Source: JALORV01 sp963754065
Lineage (GTDB): Bacteria > Pseudomonadota > Gammaproteobacteria > Burkholderiales > Burkholderiaceae_F
Reading direction: 5' to 3'
DNA length: 64,000 nt
Assembly: GCA_963754065.1 (NCBI GenBank)
Contig: CAVWFH010000028.1
Coordinates: 68,975 to 132,974, forward strand
Positions 1 to 9,079 of the stretch are shown here, one piece after another. The translations under genes were made by a program, and so were the position numbers. How positions within the stretch are numbered: position 1 is the stretch's first letter; each line of letters starts with the position of its first letter. Below the pieces are notes generated by a model, which ran no database searches, was not told the DNA's origin, and saw only the letters and a list, made by a program, of their open reading frames with translations.

Positions 1-650
1 GATCCCTGCACCGGGTCGATCTGGAAGGGCTGCACTGTTTGGCCCGAAAGGAACACCGCGCTGCCGGACAGCGAGTTGCAGGTGAAAATGGAGTTTGTGT
101 TCTGGCTGGCGAGCAGGTCGCCGATGCGCCCACCCCAGCCGAACTTCGCGCCTTCCGGCACCGACGCCTGCCAAACCGACTGTTGGTCATTGTGCGAGAA
201 GAGCTTCGGCGGCAGAGGCACCGACTTGCTGTTGAAGCTGGTGCGGTCCGTCGGCACGACCAGCGGGCCGACGTTGGCAACCACTGCGCACTGTCCTGCG
301 TCGAAAAGCGTCGCAAGTGGTGTCAGTTCGGCCGGCAAGGCGACCTGCCTGCCGCCGGGCAGCGGGCTGGTCGGAGCAAGCGGCGTGAGCTGTGCCTGTG
401 TCCACGCGAGCGGGCCGCGCACGCCGGCATAGGTGGCATAGCCGGACGCGTCATACGGGACGACGGTGTTGTGCGCGTCGTTGGCGCCATACAGGAAGAC
501 GCAGACCAGCGCCTTGTAGTCGGCAGCCGTCGATGCGGATGCGGCGCCGATCGATGCCAGGTTCAGCGCAAATGGCGCGGCGGTGCCGGCGAGCGAAAGG
601 GCGGAAGCGTGGCGCAAGAAGGCGCGGCGGGAGGCATTCAGGGTCGTCAT
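1..650 (-). CDS. DUF1501 family exported protein (3' part cut by window edge)
   Basis: Only the N-terminal ~216 residues are in the window; the reading frame runs off base 1. The start ATG at 648-650 is 10 bases after the stop of the DUF1800 gene, so the two form an operon. The N-terminus has a twin-arginine motif (SRRAFLRH) followed by a hydrophobic Ala/Leu stretch, indicating Tat export. The mature part begins with the family-typical YKALVCVFLYGANDAHN, with the GxNDxxN motif of DUF1501, a sulfatase/alkaline-phosphatase-like fold. DUF1501 and DUF1800 proteins are almost always encoded side by side in proteobacteria and planctomycetes. Their biochemical role is not established. Confidence 0.85.
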   Translation of the reverse strand, partial: MTTLNASRRAFLRHASALSLAGTAAPFALNLASIGAASASTAADYKALVCVFLYGANDAHNTVVPYDASGYATYAGVRGPLAWTQAQLTPLAPTSPLPGGRQVALPAELTPLATLFDAGQCAVVANVGPLVVPTDRTSFNSKSVPLPPKLFSHNDQQSVWQASVPEGAKFGWGGRIGDLLASQNTNSIFTCNSLSGSAVFLSGQTVQPFQIDPVQG

Positions 651-660
651 CGCTCGTCTC

Positions 661-2388
661 CTACTTCTGCACCAGGTAATCGGGGGAGGCCATCGTCAGC
701 AGCACCGCGGTGTAGACGCGATTGGCGCGCCCGTTGGGTGACGTCACGGCAATCGCGTTGACGGCGTCGCGAATCTCCTGCCGCTGCTGCGTTCCCATCG
801 TGCCGGCCATCAGGCAGCGGTTGACGCGGTCGATCAGCGCGTCGGCGTTGTCGGCCACAGCGAGCTCGCCGGCATAGGAGGCGCGCACTTCGCGGCTGAC
901 GCCGACCCCGCTGCTGATCGCGGCCTGCATGAAGTTGGTGTATCCGGCGACGGAGGTCTCGCCGGTGATCTGGAATTCGGGTGCGACGAGGCCGGCGGCG
1001 GCGATCGCCGTGTTGGCCGGCACATAGCCAGGCCGGAAGAAGTTGAAGACCGACGGCGCGCGCAGTGGCTGCTGGCCAAGAGACGTCGCCGGACTGTCGA
1101 GATTGCGAATCTGCCAGTTGCCAGAGGCCGAGGTCGCGCCGAAGCAGCGCGCCCATTGAGAAAGGCGCAACACGGGCTCGCGCAGCTTGCCGAATTGAGG
1201 GTTCGTCAGTCCCGCCGCATTGCGCGCCTCGTCGTCGAGCAGGATCGCACGCACGATCGCCTTCATGTCGCCGCGCACGCCGGCACTGTTGTTGGCGCAG
1301 GCGGCCGACACGCGGCCGATGTAGCCGGATGTCGGATTGCTCGTCACCAGGCGCTGGATCAGCTGCCTGCCGATGAATGGACACAGGTTCGGATGATTGA
1401 ACAGCGTATCGAGCGCGACCGTCAGGCTCGCCTGCGCCGACGTGCCGCCTGGGATCGTCACATTGAGGAAGGTCTTCTCACCGGTCTCGTGAAACTGCGG
1501 ATACGGTTGCGTCGGCCGCAGGATGCGATCGGCATAGGCGGTGCCGCCGCCGTTGAAGCTGGCATTCGAGGTGTCCTGCGCGGCCCAGCTCCAGCCGGTG
1601 AAGACGCGCGCGAGACCGGTGATGTCGGCGTTGGTGTAGGTCTCGACCGGCTGGCCGTTGACGAGCTTCGGCGCACCGTCGAGGTTGATCTCGGTGAGTC
1701 CGATGGAGAAGAGCTGCATCACCTCGCGCGCGAAATTCTCGTCGGGAACGCGCCCGGTGACCGGGTCGGCCTTCTGGTTGCGCAGGTGTGAGAGGTAGAT
1801 GCCCATCATCGGGCTGGTCGCAACGGCTTCGAGCAGCGTGCGGTAGTTGCCGAACGCATGCTCGCCGAGTAGGTCGACGTAATTGGCGAGTCCGTCGGAG
1901 GCCGTGGCGATGGTGCCGCTCTCGGCGGAGATGACGAGGATTTCCGATAACGCGAACTTCACGCGCTGGCGCAACTGGTCGGGCGCGGGAATCGCCTGCT
2001 GCCAGAACGAGTCCTGCATGAAGGCGAAGTTGCCGCCGAACAGCAGCAGGCTGTAATTGGCCTGCACATAGGGCAGGTGTTTGGTCGCGGCGATTGAGAA
2101 CTGCTCGTCGATCCAACCGCTGTAACCAAGCGTCTGCACGCGTGCGATATCGGTCTCGCTGGGACCGAAGCTCGATTGCATCAGGAAGCGCGCCGCTTCA
2201 TCGGAGCTGGGCGGCGGCATCGGCGCGGGACTCGGTCCCGGACTTGGAGCCGGGGCAGGGACGGGGACCGGCGCAGGTCCGGAGGACGATCCGCCGCCAC
2301 CGCAAGCGGCGCCGAGTCCGATGGCACAGGCCAGCAGCGTCGTGCGGGCGGTGCGCGTTGCGATAAATGGCAACTTCGTGGATGGCAT
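661..2388 (-). CDS. DUF1800 family lipoprotein-like exported protein
   Basis: A 575-residue protein. The N-terminus has a signal sequence ending GAAC, followed by GGGGSSSG and a Pro/Ala/Val-rich tether of about 35 residues, which looks like a lipoprotein anchor, although the lipobox is imperfect (Gly at -3). From about residue 65 the family pattern is clear: AARFLMQSSFGPSETDI near the start, later DENFAREVMQLFSIG, then FTGWSW, and a C-terminal RAPSVFNFFRPGY block. It lies 10 bases upstream of the DUF1501 gene, its usual partner. Function is unknown; the pair is thought to act in the envelope. The start is the only ATG that leaves the signal peptide intact. Confidence 0.85.
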   Translation of the reverse strand: MPSTKLPFIATRTARTTLLACAIGLGAACGGGGSSSGPAPVPVPAPAPSPGPSPAPMPPPSSDEAARFLMQSSFGPSETDIARVQTLGYSGWIDEQFSIAATKHLPYVQANYSLLLFGGNFAFMQDSFWQQAIPAPDQLRQRVKFALSEILVISAESGTIATASDGLANYVDLLGEHAFGNYRTLLEAVATSPMMGIYLSHLRNQKADPVTGRVPDENFAREVMQLFSIGLTEINLDGAPKLVNGQPVETYTNADITGLARVFTGWSWAAQDTSNASFNGGGTAYADRILRPTQPYPQFHETGEKTFLNVTIPGGTSAQASLTVALDTLFNHPNLCPFIGRQLIQRLVTSNPTSGYIGRVSAACANNSAGVRGDMKAIVRAILLDDEARNAAGLTNPQFGKLREPVLRLSQWARCFGATSASGNWQIRNLDSPATSLGQQPLRAPSVFNFFRPGYVPANTAIAAAGLVAPEFQITGETSVAGYTNFMQAAISSGVGVSREVRASYAGELAVADNADALIDRVNRCLMAGTMGTQQRQEIRDAVNAIAVTSPNGRANRVYTAVLLTMASPDYLVQK

Positions 2389-2673
2389 CGTCGACTCCCC
2401 TCGTAGCGATGCCCGGCATCTGAACGCCGAATCGGCGACGACCCTAGCAACTTTACAAACTGAAACGCCGAGTAACGGTGCGGCCAGCCTTTCGTCGGCA
2501 CCGACAGCACGTGAGCGGGACAGGCGTGACGTATCGCGCCTTTCATCGGCCGCGGGGGCGTGCGGTCACTGCACGCTCAACTCGTCCTTAGGAATGCCGA
2601 AATCGCGGGGTTGCCAGGGATCGCACCGCACACGGACCTTCGGTATCGTTGCGGGTCCTCCGAAAGTGCACCG

Positions 2674-4734
2674 ATGACTAACGACAATCCCCTGCTTGCC
2701 GAGTGGAAAACTCCCTACGGACTGCCGCCGTTTACCGAGGTCCGTGCTGAACACTTTGCGCCCGCCTTCGAGGTCGCATTGGCGCAGCATGCCGCCGAGA
2801 TCGACCGCCTCGCCGCGCAGACCGACGTGCCGACCTTCGACAACACGATCGTGCCGTTCGATGCGAGCGGACGCCTGCTGGCGCGCGTCGGCCATCTGTT
2901 CCACAACCTGTGCAGCTCGGAGACTTCGCCCGAACTCCAGGCCGTCGAACGTGCGATGGCGCCGCGGCTGGCTGCGCACCAGAGTGCGATCTACCTGAAC
3001 GGAGCCCTGTTCGCGCGCATCGATGCGCTGCATGGTCAGTGCGAAGCGCTCGACCTGGCACCCGAGGCGCGCCGCCTGCTCGAGCGCGTGCATCTGGACT
3101 TCGTGCTGGCAGGAGCCCGCCTGTCAGCCTCCGACAAGCAGCGCTTTGGCGTCATCGTCGAACGACTGGCGGAACTGCAGACGGCGTTTTCACAGAACGT
3201 GCTGCACGACGAATCGAGCTGGGCGATGTGGCTCGCCGACGAGCGCGACCTGGCCGGCCTGCCTCCGTTCCTTCGGGCAGCGGCGCACGAGGCAGCGCAG
3301 CAGCGCGGACGTCCCGACGGCTGGGCGATCACGTTGAGCCGCTCGCTGGTGGCGCCGTTCCTCACCTATTCGGACCGTCGCGACCTGCGCGAGCAGGCAT
3401 TCAAGGCGTGGACGTCGCGCGGCGAACACGATGGCGAGCACGATAACCGGCCGATCGCGCGCGAGATACTCGCGCTGCGGCATGAGCAGGCGCGCCTGAT
3501 GGGCTACGCCACCTACGCCGAGTACGCGCTGGTCGATCGCATGGCCGGCACACCGGCGGCGGTCGCGCGCCTGCTCGAACAGGTGTGGACACCGGCGAAG
3601 AAGCGGGCCGCCGACGAGCGCGCGGCGCTCAGCGCGATGGCCGCGTCCCGCGGTGAACCTTCGGCGATCGAGCCGTGGGACTGGCGCTACTACGCGGAAA
3701 AGGTCCGCCAGGTGCGCTATGCGGTCGATGACTCCGTGGTCAAGCCGTACTTTCCGCTCGAGCGCGTGGTCGACGCGGCATTCGATTGCGCGCAGCGTTT
3801 GTTCGGCCTGGGCTTCGTGGCGCGACCGGAAATCGTCGCGTATCACCCGGACGTCAAGGTCTATGAAGTGCATGGCCGCGACGACCGGCTGGTCGGCGTG
3901 TTTCTGCACGACAACTTCGCGCGGCCTACCAAGCGCGGTGGCGCATGGATGAGTGCGTATCGCCTGCAGTCGCGCATCGCCGGCGACGTGCTGCCGATCA
4001 TCGTCAACAACAACAACTTCGCCAAGGGTGCGCCGGGCGAGCCGACGCTGCTCTCGCTCGACGATGCGCTGACGCTGTTCCACGAATTCGGCCATGGCCT
4101 GCATGGCCTGCTGTCGCAGGTCACCTTCGAAAGCCTGTCGGGTACACAAGTGCTGCGCGACTTCGTCGAGCTGCCGTCGCAGATTTTCGAGAACTGGCTG
4201 CTCGAACCCCAGGTGCTGAAGCGACATGCGCGGCACGTCGCCACCGGCGAGCCGATGCCCGACGACCTGATCGAACGGCTCGAGCAGGCGCGACGGTTCA
4301 ACCAGGGCTTCGAGACGGTCGAATACACGGCCTGCGCACTGGTCGACATGGCGCTGCACGCGCAGGCCGATCCGGCGGGCGTAGACATCACCACCTTCGA
4401 ACGCGATGAACTGGCGCGTCTCGGAATGCCGCGCGAAATCCTGATGCGTCACCGGTTGCCGCACTTCCTGCACCTGTTCGCGAGCTCCGGCTATGCGGCT
4501 GGCTATTACGTCTACATGTGGGCCGAAGTCCTGGATGCCGACGGCTACGACGCCTTCCTCGAGGCCGGCAGCCCGTTCGATCCGGCCGTGGCGGAGCGGC
4601 TGCAGCGCTTCGTCTACTCGGCGGGCAATACGCTGGAGCCCGGGGCCGCCTTCCGTGCATTTCGCGGGCGCGATCCCAAGGTGGAGGCCATGCTTGCCAA
4701 GCGCGGGCTGGCGGGAGAATCGGCGACGGCGTGA
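2674..4734 (+). CDS. dcp: M3 family zinc peptidase, peptidyl-dipeptidase Dcp-like
   Basis: A 686-residue soluble metallopeptidase, the usual length for Dcp/oligopeptidase A. The zinc motif HEFGH is at residues 470-474 within LFHEFGHGLHGLLS. The Gly after HGLH favours Dcp over PrlC, which usually has HHLL. It cleaves short peptides, Dcp removing C-terminal dipeptides, in the cytoplasm or periplasm; no signal peptide is seen here. The ATG at 2674 is chosen because the conserved N-terminus (NPLLAEWKTPYGLPPF) begins there; the frame stays open upstream to 2560 without conserved content. A divergent 285-base gap separates it from the DUF1800 gene. Assignment to Dcp rather than PrlC is moderately sure. 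Confidence 0.9.
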   Translation: MTNDNPLLAEWKTPYGLPPFTEVRAEHFAPAFEVALAQHAAEIDRLAAQTDVPTFDNTIVPFDASGRLLARVGHLFHNLCSSETSPELQAVERAMAPRLAAHQSAIYLNGALFARIDALHGQCEALDLAPEARRLLERVHLDFVLAGARLSASDKQRFGVIVERLAELQTAFSQNVLHDESSWAMWLADERDLAGLPPFLRAAAHEAAQQRGRPDGWAITLSRSLVAPFLTYSDRRDLREQAFKAWTSRGEHDGEHDNRPIAREILALRHEQARLMGYATYAEYALVDRMAGTPAAVARLLEQVWTPAKKRAADERAALSAMAASRGEPSAIEPWDWRYYAEKVRQVRYAVDDSVVKPYFPLERVVDAAFDCAQRLFGLGFVARPEIVAYHPDVKVYEVHGRDDRLVGVFLHDNFARPTKRGGAWMSAYRLQSRIAGDVLPIIVNNNNFAKGAPGEPTLLSLDDALTLFHEFGHGLHGLLSQVTFESLSGTQVLRDFVELPSQIFENWLLEPQVLKRHARHVATGEPMPDDLIERLEQARRFNQGFETVEYTACALVDMALHAQADPAGVDITTFERDELARLGMPREILMRHRLPHFLHLFASSGYAAGYYVYMWAEVLDADGYDAFLEAGSPFDPAVAERLQRFVYSAGNTLEPGAAFRAFRGRDPKVEAMLAKRGLAGESATA

Positions 4735-4758
4735 TCTCGCTGGCTCGGATGCGCAGGC

Positions 4759-5631
4759 ATGGTGTCGGCGGCCGCCCTCGGCTTCCGCAGTGAACTCATC
4801 TTCCATCGGGCCGACGGCGAGGTAATCGACTGCCGTGCCGAGCATGGTTGCCGCGTGATCCGCACGCCATCCAATCCGACCTACTACTGGGGCAACTACC
4901 TGCTGTTCGAACGCGCGCCGGGGGCGGATGACGCACGGCGCTGGCCGACGCTGTTCGCGCGTCTGATCGCCGAGAAGCAACCGCGATCGACTCACTGCGC
5001 CTTCGGTTGGATGGAGGATGCGGAGGGCGATGTCGCCGGATTCCTGGCCGACGGCTACACGAAGAACAACGCGGTCGTGATGCAGTCCACCGACGTACCG
5101 GTGGTGCCCGCACCAATGATCGACGCGCAGTTGCGGCCGTTCGCACTGTCTGGCAGGGAGACTGATAGCGAATGGTCGGCGCTCGTGGAACTGAGTGTTG
5201 CCACGCGCGATCCCGTCTACGGCGAGGAGGGCTATCGCCCGTTCGCGCAGCAACGCATGGCGCGCTGGCGCGCATTGGCGCGCACTGGCCATGGAAACTG
5301 GTTCGGTGCCTTTGTCGATCAGGCCGGGTCGGCGCCGCGCCTGGTGGCGGCGCTGGGCGTGTACGCAGAGGTCGAGCGCGAAAACGGCGAGCGCCTGGCC
5401 CGCTACCAGTCCGTCATGACCGAGTCCGACTACCGTCGTCGCGGCCTGTGTCGCGCACTGATCGCCTTGGCCGCCCGGCATGCGAAGGATGGGCTCCAGG
5501 CGGATCGGCTGATCATCGTCGCCGCGGCCGGCGAAATGCCGGAACAGCTTTATTCGAGCGTGGGATTCGTCGCCGCGGGCCTGCAGCGCGGCGTGCAGCG
5601 CATGGGTGGGCAGGAACGCGCCAGCCGCTAG
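4759..5631 (+). CDS. GNAT family N-acetyltransferase
   Basis: 290 residues. The C-terminal half has the acetyl-CoA fold: a beta strand with YQSVMTESDYRRRGLCRALI (the R/Q-x-x-G-x-A/G pantetheine loop is RRRGLC) and a late PEQLYSSVGFVAAG segment typical of GNATs. The N-terminal ~110 residues (TPSNPTYYWGNYLLF) resemble the extra domain of a subgroup of uncharacterised acetyltransferases. It starts 24 bases after the peptidase gene and ends with a 4-base convergent overlap (5628-5631) with the aminotransferase. The substrate cannot be told from sequence. Confidence 0.8.
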   Translation: MVSAAALGFRSELIFHRADGEVIDCRAEHGCRVIRTPSNPTYYWGNYLLFERAPGADDARRWPTLFARLIAEKQPRSTHCAFGWMEDAEGDVAGFLADGYTKNNAVVMQSTDVPVVPAPMIDAQLRPFALSGRETDSEWSALVELSVATRDPVYGEEGYRPFAQQRMARWRALARTGHGNWFGAFVDQAGSAPRLVAALGVYAEVERENGERLARYQSVMTESDYRRRGLCRALIALAARHAKDGLQADRLIIVAAAGEMPEQLYSSVGFVAAGLQRGVQRMGGQERASR

Positions 5632-6803
5632 CGGCGATCGAGAAAGCGCTGCAGCCGCTCCACCCCCTGCAACAGCAGCGCGTCCGAAGCAGCGAAGCAC
5701 CAGCGCAGGAAACCTTCGCCTTCCGGACCGAAGGCCACGCCTGGTGCGATGCCGAGCCCGGACTCGGCGACGAGCCGCTTCGCGAACGCAAGGCTGTCGT
5801 CGCTCCGACCGGCAATACGGAAGAAGAGATACATCGCTCCGGGCGGCGGCGCGACTTCCGTGCCGGGCAACGCGGCGAGGGACTCGACGAGCAGATCGCG
5901 CGAGGCACGCAGGCGCGCCACAGTCTGCCTCACAAGTCCCTCGCCATCCCGCACCGCGACGAGTCCGGCCTGCTGCACAAACGTCGGCGCGCACGATGTG
6001 TTGAATTCGATCACCTTGCCGATCTGCGCAATGAAATTCTTCGGCGCCACCAGCCATCCCAGTCGCCAGCCCGTCATCGTCCAGCTTTTCGAGAACGTGT
6101 TGGCGCTGATGACCCGGTCATCGTCGTCGATCGCGGCCAGCACGCCCGGTGCATGCCCGTCGATCGTCAGCGCCGGATCGAACACCAGCCGTTCGTAGGC
6201 GTCGTCGCTCACCAGCCAGATGCCATGCCGCCGGCAGTGAGCGAGCAGGGCGTCCCAGTCGCGCTGCGGCATGGTCCAGCCGGTCGGATTGTTCGGCGAA
6301 TTGACCAGCACCAGCCGCGTGTCCGGCGTTGCGGCGTCGAGCAGCCTGTCGATGTCGAGCGACCAGGCCCCGTTGCGGCATTCGAGTGCGACGCGGACGA
6401 CGTTCGCGCTCATGATGCGCGGCATCGAGGTCAGGTTCGGCCACACCGGAGTGACAATCACCACGCGATCGCCGGGATCGATCAATGCCTGGTCGACCAG
6501 CGACAGCGCATGCACACCGGCACTGGTTACCGCGATGCGGTCGGACGTGATCGGCACAACGGGACGATGCAGGCGGTTGCTGTAGCCGGCCAGCGTTTCT
6601 CTCAGCTCGATGATGCCGAGGTTGTGGTTGTAGAACGTCTCGCCGGCATCGAGCGCGGCCTTTGCCGCTTCGCGGATGAAGGCCGGCGTGACCTGGTCGC
6701 CTTCGCCGAACCAGAACTTCAGGACATCGCCGCGGGCGAGCCCGGCGTTGGCGACTTCGCGGATGCGGGAGGCGGGCAGATCGAGAATGGTCGGTCGGAT
6801 CAT
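5628..6803 (-). CDS. Pyridoxal-phosphate class I/II aminotransferase
   Basis: 391 residues, normal length for fold-type I aminotransferases. Visible motifs are NSPNNPTGW, SDDAYERLVFD (the cofactor Asp/Tyr region), SKSWTMTGWRLGW with the Schiff-base Lys, and a C-terminal LRWCFA with the carboxylate-binding Arg. It transfers an amino group between an amino acid and a 2-oxoacid in the cytosol; the specific substrate is not evident. The ATG at 6803 is chosen because the conserved MIRPTILDLPASRIREVAN begins there, and it overlaps the stop of a possible 43-codon leader ORF by ATGA. The gene is convergent with the GNAT gene. Confidence 0.88.
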   Translation of the reverse strand: MIRPTILDLPASRIREVANAGLARGDVLKFWFGEGDQVTPAFIREAAKAALDAGETFYNHNLGIIELRETLAGYSNRLHRPVVPITSDRIAVTSAGVHALSLVDQALIDPGDRVVIVTPVWPNLTSMPRIMSANVVRVALECRNGAWSLDIDRLLDAATPDTRLVLVNSPNNPTGWTMPQRDWDALLAHCRRHGIWLVSDDAYERLVFDPALTIDGHAPGVLAAIDDDDRVISANTFSKSWTMTGWRLGWLVAPKNFIAQIGKVIEFNTSCAPTFVQQAGLVAVRDGEGLVRQTVARLRASRDLLVESLAALPGTEVAPPPGAMYLFFRIAGRSDDSLAFAKRLVAESGLGIAPGVAFGPEGEGFLRWCFAASDALLLQGVERLQRFLDRR

Positions 6804-6931
6804 CGGGCGATTATCGCAATCGCCCGTCCCCATCTCCGCTCCCGCCGCTGCGCCTGCTTGCGCGCGTTGCGCGGGTCGTCCGCCGTGTTCTCGTCGGCGA
6901 TGTTCCAGGAATCGGTGCTGTGCGGCTGCAT
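6800..6931 (-). CDS. Possible 43-residue ORF coupled to the aminotransferase
   Basis: A short frame starting ATG at 6931 encodes a very charged peptide beginning MQPHSTDSWN, with an Arg/Lys/Gln-rich middle (RKQAQRRERRW) and a hydrophobic end. Its TGA overlaps the aminotransferase ATG as ATGA, the usual arrangement for translational coupling. I recognise no family. It could be a leader ORF or chance, since stops are rare in this base composition. Confidence 0.3.
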   Translation of the reverse strand: MQPHSTDSWNIADENTADDPRNARKQAQRRERRWGRAIAIIAR

Positions 6932-7076
6932 CACGGTCTCGCCCCTGGCTCAGGTGCAATGCCGCATGCCGGCGCTCCACTGACCCGAAGGTGCCAGCCA
7001 GCTCCTCGCTCGCACCGAAGCAGCATGACTTTCCGAGACCCTTAATCGTTCTGAATTCGGCGGGAGAAAGTCGGCT

Positions 7077-7750
7077 GCTGTTAACACTTAGGGCGATTTG
7101 CCGGTTACGGTTCGGGCATGGAAATCACCCGCGCCCAGTACGAGCAGATCGAGAACTGTCTGCCGCGCCAGAGAGGCAATGTCAGCCTGTCCAACCTGCA
7201 GGTCCTGAATGCGATCCTGTACGCGGCCGAGCACGGCTGCCCCTGGCGCAGCCTGCCCGAGCGCTTCGGCAACTGGCATACGATTTACACGCGCATGAAC
7301 CGCTGGTCCAAGCTGGGTGTACTCGATCGGGTGTTCGCGCGACTGCAGCAGTCGCGAATCGTGCGCATCAGGCTTGAAACGGTCGCCCCGGACAACACGG
7401 TCGTCGCGGTCCTTCCGTACACCACGGCGACACCAGGAGACACAGCCCGCAACCGCCCGGGGGGTCCCGGGGCGGCTGGAGCGGCAAGATTCGTGTGGTT
7501 GCCGCGGACCCTCGGACAGCGATGACGATTTCCCCGTCGCCGGGCCGCGCGCACGGCGCGTGCCCGAGGGACAAAGGCCTCCGACGTCGCCGGTGGGCCA
7601 AGATCGGTGCCGCAACGAATTCGAGTGGCCCGTTCCTTCGCCCTCGAGGCATTTACCGCTTCTTTGTCTGCTTTGAGAAGATCGACGCGTCCTTCGCCGC
7701 GTTGGTTTGCTTCGCGCCGATCAGCGATGTGCTCGGGTAGTGTTAACAGC
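7077..7750 (+). mobile_element. Degenerate IS5-family insertion sequence
   Basis: The ends are a perfect 12-bp inverted repeat: GCTGTTAACACT at 7077-7088 and AGTGTTAACAGC at 7739-7750. Between them lies a broken IS5-family transposase. The element is about 674 bp, shorter than the ~830-850 bp usual for two-frame IS5 elements, because of an internal loss in the second half. No clear target duplication is visible. It sits between the aminotransferase and the haloperoxidase-like gene. Confidence 0.75.
7118..7740 (+). pseudogene. IS5-family transposase remnant
   Basis: The first frame (7118-7525) gives the typical orfA N-terminus, with ILYAAEHGCPWRSLPERFGNW and RMNRWSKLGVLDRVF. The second half continues in the -1 frame: SRGGWSGKIRVVAADPRTA and SPSPGRAHGA correspond to the orfB catalytic region. 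The part that should carry the DRAYEGDETR catalytic block is missing. After a further jump, the C-terminal RFFVCFEKIDASFAALVCFA matches the end of the family. At least one deletion plus frame changes make it inactive, although one -1 shift between orfA and orfB is normal for the group. Confidence 0.75.
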
Positions 7751-7813
7751 TCACAGTTGCCATCGAGCGACGCCGAGGAATAATTCGCGCTCTTTCGTTA
7801 ATCGGGAGTTCTT

Positions 7814-9013
7814 ATGACGTTGCGCTTGCTAGGCGCCGCTGTCGAAGCGCCGCTTCTCCGGAATCTCTGGGTCGCGTTCGCGACCGTTGCCCTGCTCGGC
7901 GCCTGTGCCCACAGTCCCACGGAGCCGGTGAAGAGACCGTGGCTTTCCGCAACGTCAACCAATCAGTGGAACGAGGTGGCCAACGATCTCATCGCGCGCA
8001 ATGCGGTCGGGCAGGGAGGAGCGCTGCGCACGCTGGCTTACCTGAACCTCGCCATCCACAACGCGATCGTGCAGTCGGAGAAGGAAAAGCAGGCATCCGA
8101 TGGCGCCGTCGCCGGCGCCGCGGCCGCGGTGCTCTCCCAACTGTTTGCCAAGGACGAGGCGGCCATCAACGCCCGCCTGCAGCGCGAGATCCAGGCGATC
8201 GGCTCGGGACAGCGTGCTGCCTTCCAGGCCGGTGTCGATCTGGGCCGCAAAGTCGGCGATCAGGTCGTGGCACAGGCGCGCACCGACCGGGTCGCGGCAG
8301 CCTGGACGGGCACCGTGCCGGTCGGCGAGGGCAAGTGGGCGAGTCTCGTCAATCCGCCAGCGCCACCGCTCGCGCCGGCGCTGGGCAATGCGCGCACCTT
8401 CTACATGAAGTCCGGCGATGAATTTCGCGCGCCACCGCCGCCAGCGTGGGGCTCGGCGGCTTTCCAGGTGCAAATCACGGAAGTGCGTACGATCGCCGAC
8501 AGCCGTACGAACGAGCAGATACGCATCGCACAGTACTGGGAAGATCTCACCGGCTCCTTTGCGGCCGGCGCCTGGAACATCCGCGCGAGGAACGCGATGG
8601 CGGCCAAGGGCTTGGACGAGGCGACCACTGCCCGCGCGCTGGCGATGATGCACATGGCCGGCTTCGACGCCCTCGTCGCCTGCCATGAATCCAAGTACAC
8701 CTATTGGGTGCCGCGTCCCGCGCAGGCCGACCCGAAGATCACGCTGGCCGTGGGGGTGCCGAACCATCCGTCCTACCCAGCCAACCACTCCTGCATTTCC
8801 GGAACGATGGGCCGCGTGGTGGATGCGCAGGTTCCCGGCAGCAATGGCATGTTCGAAAAAATGGGCAAGGAAGCCGGCGCCTCGCGCCTCTACGGAGGCA
8901 TTCACTATCGGATGGACCTGGACGCCGGCGACGAAATCGCGCGCAAGATCGCTGAGCGTGCTCTGCAGGCCGGCCCTGCAAAAGGGCAGACCTACACGCC
9001 GGCGGGGCGCTGA
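7814..9013 (+). CDS. Vanadium-dependent haloperoxidase / PAP2-like lipoprotein
   Basis: 399 residues. A hydrophobic N-terminus ending LLGAC is a good lipobox, so the protein is probably anchored in the envelope. The three vanadate/phosphate-binding motifs of the haloperoxidase-acid phosphatase superfamily are present in order: KYTYWVPRP (K-x6-RP), PSYPANHSCISG (PSGH-like, with Asn-His) and SRLYGGIHYRMD (SR-x5-H-x3-D). The N-terminal all-helical half also fits bacterial vanadium haloperoxidase-like proteins. It could be a haloperoxidase or a phosphatase; the motifs do not decide. It starts 63 bases after the IS remnant, so its promoter may be affected by the insertion. Confidence 0.82.
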   Translation: MTLRLLGAAVEAPLLRNLWVAFATVALLGACAHSPTEPVKRPWLSATSTNQWNEVANDLIARNAVGQGGALRTLAYLNLAIHNAIVQSEKEKQASDGAVAGAAAAVLSQLFAKDEAAINARLQREIQAIGSGQRAAFQAGVDLGRKVGDQVVAQARTDRVAAAWTGTVPVGEGKWASLVNPPAPPLAPALGNARTFYMKSGDEFRAPPPPAWGSAAFQVQITEVRTIADSRTNEQIRIAQYWEDLTGSFAAGAWNIRARNAMAAKGLDEATTARALAMMHMAGFDALVACHESKYTYWVPRPAQADPKITLAVGVPNHPSYPANHSCISGTMGRVVDAQVPGSNGMFEKMGKEAGASRLYGGIHYRMDLDAGDEIARKIAERALQAGPAKGQTYTPAGR

Positions 9014-9079
9014 CCACGAGCACGGAGAAGGACAGGAGAGCCTGCTTCTGTGCGTCGAGACCTCCTGAGCCAGCAGTCT

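Noticed and set aside
3190..6057. 955-codon open frame on the minus strand opposite the M3 peptidase and GNAT genes
   Set aside because: It has Arg/Ala/His-rich low-information sequence with no family motif, while the plus strand encodes clear enzymes. High GC content makes such shadows common.
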